A DNA stretch of 14,659 bases from Goniomonas avonlea (lineage: Eukaryota; Cryptophyceae; Goniomonadida; Goniomonadaceae). The notes below the pieces were generated by a model. That model was not told the DNA's origin. It did not search any database and saw nothing but the letters and a program-made list of their open reading frames with translations. Below are positions 8,112 through 14,659 of the stretch, one piece after another; the first letter of the stretch is position 1; each line of letters opens with the position of its first letter. The stretch covers positions 1-14,659 of the forward strand of contig QUTJ01031669.1 in the NCBI GenBank assembly GCA_003573635.1, in the 5' to 3' direction. The position numbers were made by a program, and so were the translations under genes.

Positions 8112-11066
8112 ATGCAAAGGGTGCTACCCCGAATTCTTTCGGTCGCCTGTGCTGCGGGACCACACAGAGCCCCCCAAGCTCAAGTGAAGGAGCTCTGTAG
8201 CCACTTATTCGCGGAGGTGGAGGGTCACCAGGCCATTCTCAAGGCAAGGTCTGTATCAACCCACGGCTCTAATATTTTCCACAGGCGTTTGACAACAAGA
8301 CTATTGCACAGAATCGTGGGTTTGTAGTCCCATTAGACTGGTTCCGGAACCATGGTCCGAAGTCTTCATTGATTGAGGAAAACGGCATTTTCCAAGAGAG
8401 GGGAATTGAACTCCTTACGGACGTGGGACGCCGAGCCCTTAACGATTCTGGGCTACAGCCTAAGGATGTAGGGTGTTTTGTTCTCTGTGGCACAGCTGAC
8501 TTGCCTTCTCAGGTTGGGGCTGTGGTCACAATGCACAATCTCGGAGCGAACAGGATCGACGATCTCGTTGCGCAAAATCTGGGGATTTCTGAGAACGCCA
8601 TGCTGCTCCCTGTGTCCGGGTTAGGGTGCAATGGTACCTCCATGTGCGTCATAACCTGCCATGGGAGGTATCAACTCTGTCCAGGGGCCTCGGTTACGCC
8701 GCAACCATTTTCCGGGCAAGGCAGTCACTGGACGCGAAAAGGAAGGCCATCTTACTCTTGGTGAGCCTGTTATTGCTTCCTGCAGATTTATCTCTCAAAG
8801 ACTTACCATCATCTACAGGTCTGTGACATTTCCTCGATTTCCAAGTGCGGCTGAAGCCCGAGTCCAACATTGTTTCGCCAAGCGAATCTCGTCCTTTCTA
8901 ACATGCCCCCCCCGCAGCTTCATGCCACCCAACCTCAATAAGGGCGCTCTCATGTCGGCGGCAATATTTGGTGACGGTGCGGCAGCGGCTGTTCTCGGGG
9001 AGGCACAGTCCGATGAACAGAGAGCTTCGACCCCTGCTGTCTCTTGCTTTACTCAGCGATACTTCCGTGGTACTCGGGATCTGGTGCGCATTTGTCCATG
9101 AATTCTGAGAGATGCAGTGTCTTACCGGGCAATTTGTTGAACACCAAGAATCTTGGGCTAGCTCGTCGACGCGCTCAATTTAACACCAGTAGGCTGCTGG
9201 CAACTCAGTGATTGGTTGCTCGCCCAGCCATGACTATTCACGTTGGGCAGGATCTTCTCCTAATCTGACGATAGTCTCTCGCGTCTCTTCCTCTGGTGTA
9301 ACACCTGACTGACAGGTCAGCAACGAGACCTTTGCCAACGGGTATGCCGGGTTCATCTTTTCCCCCAAGGTACCACTCTGATCTGAAACATGCGAGGATA
9401 GGAAAAGAAAATGGAGCGATAACACAAGCCACGGCTGGAGGGTTGCAGCTCGCGTGGCTCTCGCTCACACTTGCGCTCGCTCGCTCGTTCTCTCCCTCTC
9501 CCTCTCCCTCCCTATCTCATTTCGCTCTGTTCCGAGGCAGATCTACGGCTGTGCCCTCTCCCGATCACTCTCGCTCTCCCCATCCCCCGCACTGCCCCCC
9601 CTCTCTCTCCTCCGCTCTGAAAGTTGACAGTCTTTCCGGTGTAGGTGCCAGCCTTTGTTCACGATCACATCCTTGAGGCCACAACTGGCTTTTTCAAGAG
9701 ATACAATCTCGGGTTCTCTGACTTCAATGCGCTTGCGTTCCATCCTGGAGGCACCAAGGTCCGTGCTGGCGTTTCTTCCTTAAGGCATGTTATTCACACT
9801 CTCCTTTCGATGGGGGGTGTGGGGTGGGGGGGGCGGGCAACACGGCTGTGTGCGTTATATGTGCTGTGCTGCGTGCTGCGTGCTGATCTCGTGTCTCTGT
9901 GTGTGTGCCTGTTCCTGTGCCTCTGTGTGCAGTCACGTTTATGTTTGACGTGCTGACCAACACAGAACACATCAAAAGCAAGGTGTTTCAATTGTGTTTG
10001 ATTCCTTCGCATACCTCGCCTGAGGCAATGTTTGTGTCACTCACGTCTCGCGCACCCTCCCTGCAGTGGCGTCTGTTGGTCTCGGAGGTCGATAGAGCGG
10101 CAGTCTTGCATTGTTTTGTTTGTAGCCATATCGTGGTGCATGCCCTGGCGTTTGACTAGAGCGGGCGCAGGTCATGCAAGCAGTCGAGGAGTCGCTTGGC
10201 ATTTCCTCGGTGAGTTGTTGTCACCTGTGGCACTTGAGGAGCAGAGGAACTGGGAAAGTTGGAGCTGTGAGAGGTCTGCAATCTGCGGGCTGCGAAGAGG
10301 GAACTGTGAGTGGTGAAACTGGAGGAAATATCCCCATGAGAGCAACTGCACATTTCTACCAGCACAAGTCCTATGCTCGTGAGAGGCCTTTGACCGATCC
10401 GACTGCTCGTCTTCTCTGACAGTGTCTCCGCCTTCCGACATCGTGATTCTATGCGCAGGGTGTGAAATCAGATCTTTCTATCGATGTACATCAAGGATCC
10501 GTGACATGTTTCTTCACACTTTCCTCGACAGCATGATCTGCGCTACTCCTACAAAGTCCTGGAGCAGGAAGGCAATATGGTGGGCCCCACAGCCATGTTC
10601 GTGCTCCAGAAGGTATGTGTCGGGACATTTGAGGCACGACGTAGTCGGCTCCGGTTAATGCATCCTCTCACNCCAAGCATTGTGTCAGCTGGTTGTGTGT
10701 GCGAGAGGGAGGAGTCGAGTGAGTGTTACAGCGAGAGACTTGTGACAGAGTCTTGTGCGAGAGAGTGAGGAGACACACACAGAGAGAGAGACACACACAG
10801 AGAGAGACACACACACACAGAGAGAGAGAACTAGAGAGAGCGCACCCACACAGAGGGAGAGAGAGAGCGTGTGTGCCCGCGAGAGAGGGGGTGGTGGGGG
10901 CACATGGGACGGGGGGGGGGGCTGGAGAGAGGGAGAGATTGCTCCGGTTGACCACGTTCCCCAGGCGATGCAAGATGTCAAGACTGGCAAGATCTTACTT
11001 GTGGGGATGGGCCCAGGGTTCTCGATGGCGCACGTTGCTCTCGACTATGACGCCCAGTCTACATAG
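8112..11066 (+). CDS. Type III polyketide synthase (chalcone-synthase superfamily), 10 exons
   Basis: Exons 8112-8243, 8285-8643, 8685-8760, 8819-8844, 8918-9083, 9316-9369, 9645-9758, 10171-10209, 10532-10612 and 10965-11066 join in phase to give 382 aa, the normal length for the family. These homodimeric enzymes extend a starter acyl-CoA with malonyl-CoA. The catalytic triad is complete and at nearly the canonical plant CHS positions: Cys159 (GLGCNG), His304 (AFHPGG) and Asn337 (EGNM); the gatekeeper Phe215 lies in IFGDGAAAAV. Other landmarks are RILSVACAAGPHR at the N-terminus, FDNKTIAQNRGFVVPLDW, and the C-terminal loop GMGPG in place of the usual GFGPG. The start at 8112 is the first in-frame ATG before the conserved RILSV strand. 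Intron 1 is GC-AG (41 nt); introns 5-9 are 232-412 nt and carry repeats. Starter and product cannot be predicted. There is no visible N-terminal signal and no partner tailoring gene nearby. Confidence 0.93.
9436..9621. repeat. CT/CTC-rich low-complexity tract in PKS intron 6
   Basis: Pyrimidine-rich sequence (CTCGCTCGCTCG, CTCTCCCTCTCCCTC, CCCCCCTCTCTCTC) fills most of the 275-nt intron before the exon starting at 9645. It gives an unusually long polypyrimidine tract ahead of the acceptor. Confidence 0.75.
10671..10671. other. Ambiguous base (N) in PKS intron 9
   Basis: A single undetermined base lies within the 352-nt intron between PKS exons 9 and 10. It does not touch coding sequence but marks uncertain assembly next to the dinucleotide repeats that follow. 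Confidence 0.95.
10774..10922. repeat. (CA)n/(GA)n compound microsatellite and poly-G in PKS intron 9
   Basis: Alternating ACACAC and GAGAGA blocks run through most of the intron, followed by a run of about 12 G near 10910-10920. Open frames on both strands across this tract are repeat artefacts. Confidence 0.85.
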
Positions 11067-11691
11067 GGACTGCCTGCATGCGTGATCGTTCCACGGATAG
11101 ATTGTCGAGATCTACTAGCGAGATTAGAATCATGCCAAGGTGGGAACTTGAACAATTGGATAGAGAGACAGGTACCCAACGCCCTGTCCTGTTTCTCGCC
11201 GCCAGTTCAACTGCTGTTGCGCTGTCCTCCTGGCTGCACCTTTTGTAAGATTGCACACAGATCGAGATCTAGCTAGAGACAACTGCATCCATTAGAAAGC
11301 AGGTGATGGTAGATTCATGAGGACGTAGGTGGTGGTGGTGATAGCTCGATTTATTAATTGAAGCCAGGCTGTGAAACAGTAGCACCAGCAGTGGCAGTGT
11401 CCTCGGCTGTGATTGGACACACTGAGGCTTGGATCGTGATCCAGTCCCACCAGCGCTGGCAGTGTCCTCAGCTGAGGAGACTCCTCTTGTGCCCGGGCAG
11501 TTGTACCGGAATTCCACTGGCAGAGGCCTGCCCGCTTCCTATACCGTGACCTGCACTTGGATAAACCGACACCTGGTTGTCCGCCACTGCGTCGTTCTTT
11601 TCCTCTTCAAGCCCCCTTTTTTTGTAAAATAGAATTATCGTAATATAAAACAACAACACGGGACCGGAGCCGCCCCAGGAGTTCTTCCTCT
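11067..11691. other. Non-coding stretch after the PKS gene, with a 65-bp-period repeat
   Basis: No gene is recognised. A 27-bp unit (CACCAGC, then TGGCAGTGTCCTC, then GCTG) occurs at 11383-11409 and again at 11448-11474, a period of 65 bp. A (GGT)n patch lies at 11329-11340, and TCCTCTTCAAGCC appears at about 11599 and 11686. Confidence 0.5.
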
Positions 11692-11997
11692 TCAAGCCTG
11701 AGGCTTTTCTGTTGAATTTCCTTCAATGTTTCCTTTGGTTCTGTTTCTTTTCTCCTCGATCGTACTGCTGATATTCTCTGTTAAACTTTCAACTTTGGGC
11801 GCCTCTGCGCTCATACTGTGCCATGATAACTTGAATTCTAGTCCCTGCGTCACTGGCCAGCCGTTGTCGGACGGGCCGCAGGAGATTCTGACGTGAACGG
11901 TTACCCCAGGGTGCGCTGCATATATGGGCAGCCACGCAAAGATGTCAGACTCAGTCAGAGTAACCTTAAAACCGACGGCCAGAAAATAAAAATGCAT
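11692..11997 (-). CDS. Hypothetical protein (101 aa), unrecognised
   Basis: An ATG at 11997 opens a 101-codon frame in an otherwise gene-poor stretch. The N-terminus is hydrophobic (HFYFLAVGF), and the middle has a beta-rich look (FKVTLTE, VTVHVRISCG, LEFKLSWHS). The C-terminus is polar and basic (EEKRNRTKGN). Composition is more protein-like than in the repeat-derived frames nearby. No family is recognised, and it may be one exon of a longer spliced gene or chance. It lies between the PKS and channel genes. Confidence 0.33.
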   Translation of the reverse strand: MHFYFLAVGFKVTLTESDIFAWLPIYAAHPGVTVHVRISCGPSDNGWPVTQGLEFKLSWHSMSAEAPKVESLTENISSTIEEKRNRTKGNIEGNSTEKPQA

Positions 11998-12227
11998 GAC
12001 AAAATCCGATCTCGGTCTGAAGCGACGGTCACCAATCTGACATAATTTAATTTAACATTTGTTTTGACAATATTTTCCCTGCCAACGTACCGGGTATTTT
12101 TTGGGGGGTATCCAAAGTTGGGTATCCTTGACAATACTGAACATGTCCAATATCAGGACTTATACTTTACACGATGCCTCCAGCGGCATATGCCTAGCTC
12201 AGCAATAATATCAGAGTCGTAGCATAA

Positions 12228-12427
12228 GGGCAACTCCGCCGCCGGTCGTTGTCATCGCCAAATTATGGCCAAATATGACTATGGCACTGATGACAGCCCC
12301 ACGGTTTGTCATATTTGCCTCCCGAATTGGCCCAAATTTTCCGAATTGCCATTTGCATTGTCATATTTGGCAAGCCAAATGGCGATTCGGAAATGACTAT
12401 GGCGATGGCGAACCGGTAGAGTTGCTC
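12228..12427. mobile_element. Tourist/PIF-Harbinger-like MITE, 200 bp, TAA target-site duplication
   Basis: The left end reads GGGCAACTCCGCCGCCGG. The right end, reverse-complemented, reads GAGCAACTCTACCGGTTCGC. Both lead into related inverted sequence (ATCGCCA, CCAAATATGAC), so the whole element can fold back on itself. It is bounded on both sides by TAA (12225-12227 and 12428-12430), the 3-bp TWA-type target duplication of PIF/Harbinger elements, and the G(A/G)GCA-CTC terminus is typical of that group. It has no ORF, so it is non-autonomous. It sits about 100 bp beyond the stop codon of the channel gene, probably in or near its 3' UTR. Confidence 0.78.
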
Positions 12428-12430
12428 TAA

Positions 12431-12530
12431 ACACACACGTCATACAGCTCATACAGCACAATCTGAGCGAGACCATCAAAGTCAACACAAAGACCGCTCG
12501 TGCGAGTGCAACAGCATACGGGCGGCACAA
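12431..12530. other. Probable 3' UTR of the channel gene
   Basis: This 100-bp stretch lies between the MITE target duplication and the channel stop codon (TGA on the minus strand at 12533-12531). No other feature was seen. Confidence 0.35.
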
Positions 12531-14498
12531 TCAAAGCTCGATAACATCAGAGTCAAAATCAGTGGAAACGAGCGGCGGCGTTCGGCTCCCAGCCTCTCTG
12601 GGCCCGTTGGCCTCCTCATCCGCACCATCGGGCGGGTGCGAAGGGATTTCCTCTCTCGTGGACGCTAGACAAGCTGGGGCTGGGGCCGGGATAGGGACGA
12701 CTACTTCTGGGGCCACAGCGTTGCTGGGTCGGAAGGCGACGAGGCGGCTTTTCGTTGGCAGCTGCCGGGGCAAGGGCGACGGGGCGGCCGATTCTGTGTC
12801 ACGCTGGTCAGCTCACAACTCGCACACTCACGCCCACACTCACACAACTCGCACACCCACACACACCCACACTCACGCCCACACACTCACACCCACACTC
12901 ACGCCCACACTCACACAACTCGCACTCACGCCCACACACACGCCCACACACACGCCCACACACACGCCCACAATCACACTCGAACCCACCCTCACACTCA
13001 TTGTCACACCATTCATCACGAGTTAGCTAGGGTAGGGGAGCTACGTGACTTCACGCAACTTGTTAACGAATAGCATATCGTAATATCTGAGTACGAGTAG
13101 GTCGCAGGCGGTGAACGCTGCGGTTTACGACCGTACTTCGCGATCTACGATAAGCTAGACGATAACGTGGTGGGACAGACCCCCGAAGGGGACGTTGGGA
13201 CGTTGGGACAAGAGTGGACCAGGTGGAAGGAAGAGTGAAGGGAGGGACGTTGGGACAAGAGTGGACCAGGTGGAAGGAAGAGTGAAGGGAGGGACGGTGG
13301 GCAACAAAAAGCAGGCAACCCCAAGAAACGGCGCAATGGCAAACTTTCCCAAAGTTTGACACGTTGACACGTGTCTTGGGACGTGTCTTGTATGCGAAGC
13401 GAGTAGCGTCACTCTAACTTCCGATGAGAGAAACTATTGGAGCAACCAAGTCGCAACACACGACACACACGCAACCCACACTCACGCCCACACACACGCC
13501 CAGACCTCTCACACAGACCGACACTCCCACACACCCACACGCGCACACCACACACCCACACACCCACACACCCACACACCCACACACCCACACACCCACA
13601 CACACACGCGCGCGCACACCCACACCGACGCCCTCCTTTCTTATTACGCACCAAGACCTGAGTCGTCTGCGGGCTCCAACACCTCCACGTCATCGTTGTG
13701 CGACACTACTGGGCTCCTCCACACCTCCAGGAACGCGTTGAGCACAACCGCCAGCAAAAGGTTCAGCACAAAGAGCGTGGAAAACACGTAGAAACACAGG
13801 AAGTAGAGCCGGCTCTGCGTGGGTGGGTGACGAAATAAATCGTGCGTATAGAAATGGACGCTCAGGAGAGCCGAGAATGGGAAGACCGATTGTCGGCGAA
13901 GCAGGCGCCATACTTCATAGCTAGCTAGCGTACTTCAGTGAGCTAGCGAGGCCGAGAATGGCAAGACCGATAGTGGGCGAAGCAGGCGCCGTACTTGAAG
14001 TGGCTCGATGTGCGTCATTGCGACCTCGTTAGAGTGAACAATTCCAGCGTGCAAAGGCTCGCTCGAGGCCAGGGACCTGACCTCGAGGCAGAGACGATTT
14101 AAAGCAGTGCACACACTGCTTCATATTTTTTTCTTCCTTGAAATACACACGTAGCCGCCCACACCCACCACACCCACATCACGCCCACTCCCACCCAACC
14201 CATCCACGGTGCCGCGCGCACCGATCCACCCACGTAGCAAGGCACCACCAGCACACGGATCAGCACGAAGAGGACGTACACATGTGCATAAATAACAATT
14301 TCGAATTTTGTAAATCTGTAAACATTTGGATGGACGTTGAAACAGCATATGCGACAGTAAACATATGGGTAGATTACAACACACACCCAGTTGCCTGCAA
14401 GCACCACGTAGGCGTCCTGGATGATAAACCAGTTGTTCCCCACAGTGAGCTCGAACAGCGTGCCAGCCGCAGCAAGGAACGAGTTGAAGTTGTTGCTC
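12531..14498 (-). CDS. Two-pore-channel-like voltage-gated cation channel, 3' part (three exons)
   Basis: Three minus-strand exons join in phase: 14498-14387, 13814-13652 and 12793-12531. The first encodes a pore helix and filter, FLAAAGTLFELTVGNNW, then FIIQDAYVVLAGNW. The second encodes the S6 helix, RLYFLCFYVFSTLF then VLNLLLAVVLNAFLEVW, and an acidic stretch (NDDVEVLEPADD). The third is a Pro/Ala/acidic cytoplasmic tail ending DFDSDVIEL. The TLFEL-V-NNW filter and the VLNL-AVVL-AF S6 resemble the second domain of two-pore channels (TPC, endolysosomal/vacuolar Na+/Ca2+ channels). A four-domain Ca2+/Na+ channel is a less likely alternative. The upstream exons (domain I and S1-S5) are outside the window; the phase-1 acceptor at 14498 shows that coding continues. 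The introns (858 and 572 nt) are full of repeats. Confidence 0.78.
12828..13010. repeat. CACA-rich imperfect satellite in channel intron
   Basis: Repeats of the type CACACTCACGCC and CACACACGCC, with irregular 6-12 bp periods, lie inside the 858-nt channel intron. Open frames across it give His/Thr/Pro-rich peptides and are artefacts. Confidence 0.85.
13197..13297. repeat. 47-bp minisatellite, two identical copies plus partial third
   Basis: The unit starting GGGACGTTGGGACAAGAG and ending AAGAGTGAAGGGA occurs at 13197-13243 and 13244-13290 with no difference visible. GGGACGG at 13291 begins a third, truncated copy. It lies within the channel intron. Confidence 0.85.
13463..13627. repeat. CACACCCA 8-bp tandem repeat array in channel intron
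   Basis: Imperfect CA/CCCA sequence passes into a regular 8-bp repeat (CACACCCA) from about 13548 to 13605, then CACACGCGCG. On the channel sense strand this reads TGTGGGTG, with a GGG run every 8 nt. Confidence 0.85.
13870..13996. repeat. 46-bp direct repeat in channel intron
   Basis: GCCGAGAATGG, then AAGACCGAT, then GGCGAAGCAGGCGCC, then TACTT occurs at 13870-13915 and again at 13951-13996 with a few mismatches. The spacer is about 35 bp and carries nested GCTAGC and TACTTCA motifs. Confidence 0.8.
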
Positions 14499-14659
14499 CT
14501 GTGTTGTCAATCAGCACTCTTATCCAACTGTTGTCCTGTGTTATCAATCTGCACTCTTATCCAGCAGCGTGCTAGCGGAACGAAGTGAAGTTGTTGGTCC
14601 TGTATTGTCTCTCAGCACTCCTATCCAACTGTTGTCCTGTGTTGTCAATCGGCGCTCTT
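14477..14659 (-). repeat. Tandem duplication of the pore-exon 5' edge and upstream intron
   Basis: On the plus strand GAACGA, TGAAGTTGTTG and TCCTGT (about 14477-14503) recurs at about 14579-14604, a period near 101 bp. Inside it a 40-bp subunit (GTTGTCAATC, GCACTCTTATCCA, ACTGTTGTCCTG) is repeated three times. On the gene strand each larger copy holds an acceptor-like CAG followed by the start of the pore exon (NNF-SF). The outer copy then hits a stop and diverges. Confidence 0.75.

Noticed and set aside
8600-8770. Frameshift or pseudogene in the polyketide synthase
   Set aside because: A 41-nt GT-AG intron at 8644-8684 restores the frame, and all other exons are intact.
9543-10012. Minus-strand frames of 60-70 codons
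   Set aside because: They are antisense to a PKS exon and intron low-complexity sequence; no family resemblance.
10668-11085. Charged or Ser/Leu/Cys-rich frames on both strands
   Set aside because: They are generated by (GA)n/(CA)n repeats in PKS intron 9. The only real coding part is the last exon at 10965-11066.
12562-13030. Plus-strand frame with His-Thr repeats
   Set aside because: The first part is antisense to the channel tail exon and the rest is a CACA satellite.
14099-14443. Minus-strand 114-codon frame containing the pore sequence and a hydrophobic extension
   Set aside because: It reads through the GTGTGT donor at 14386 into the intron. Splicing to 13814 gives the expected S6 instead.
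1-14659. A new multi-gene biological system or biosynthetic cluster
   Set aside because: The genes belong to unrelated housekeeping or accessory families, alternate strand and show no shared pathway. The PKS has no tailoring or transport genes beside it.
1-14659. tRNA or rRNA genes
   Set aside because: No cloverleaf with a recognisable A/B box and no rRNA signature was noticed by eye on either strand, though a covariance-model scan was not possible.

Overview
This is eukaryotic nuclear DNA. Five genes can be reconstructed as many short exons whose phases all agree, and the flanks and long introns are full of microsatellites. Most introns are tiny: sixteen or more lie between 41 and 58 nt, with a sharp floor at 41 nt. 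A CEP164-like centriole gene points to a flagellated cell. A chalcone-synthase-type polyketide synthase and a two-pore-channel-like gene add to a picture of a free-living or algal protist (stramenopile, alveolate/chromerid or similar). The exact lineage cannot be fixed from the sequence alone.

Layout. 1-1445: leader region with a short interspersed repeat (80-186), a possible 48-aa one-pass membrane peptide (281-427) and an unassigned open frame (774-1238). 1446-4234 (+): BROX-like Bro1-domain protein, 12 exons. 4318-5103 (-): short CEP164-like WW protein. 5280-6687 (+): ankyrin repeats fused to an MPPED-type metallophosphoesterase, 8 exons. 6925-7936 (-): ALKBH6, 6 exons. 8112-11066 (+): type III polyketide synthase, 10 exons with the Cys-His-Asn triad intact. 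11067-12530: mostly non-coding, with a hypothetical ORF (11692-11997, -) and a 200-bp Tourist/Harbinger-like MITE (12228-12427) flanked by TAA. 12531-14498 (-): 3' part of a two-pore-channel-like cation channel whose 5' part lies beyond the window.

The genes alternate strand, so they form two divergent pairs with promoter gaps of only about 175 bp and tight convergent 3' ends. They do not look like one pathway. They cover ESCRT/membrane handling (BROX), cilium assembly (CEP164), phosphoester hydrolysis (MPPED), 2-oxoglutarate oxygenation (ALKBH6), polyketide synthesis and endolysosomal/vacuolar cation flux (TPC).

The most unusual structural signal is that several enlarged introns contain degenerate tandem copies of the neighbouring exon edge and splice site. 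This is seen three times in BROX and once in the channel gene. Simple repeats then grow inside those introns. I found no evidence for a wholly new multi-gene system.
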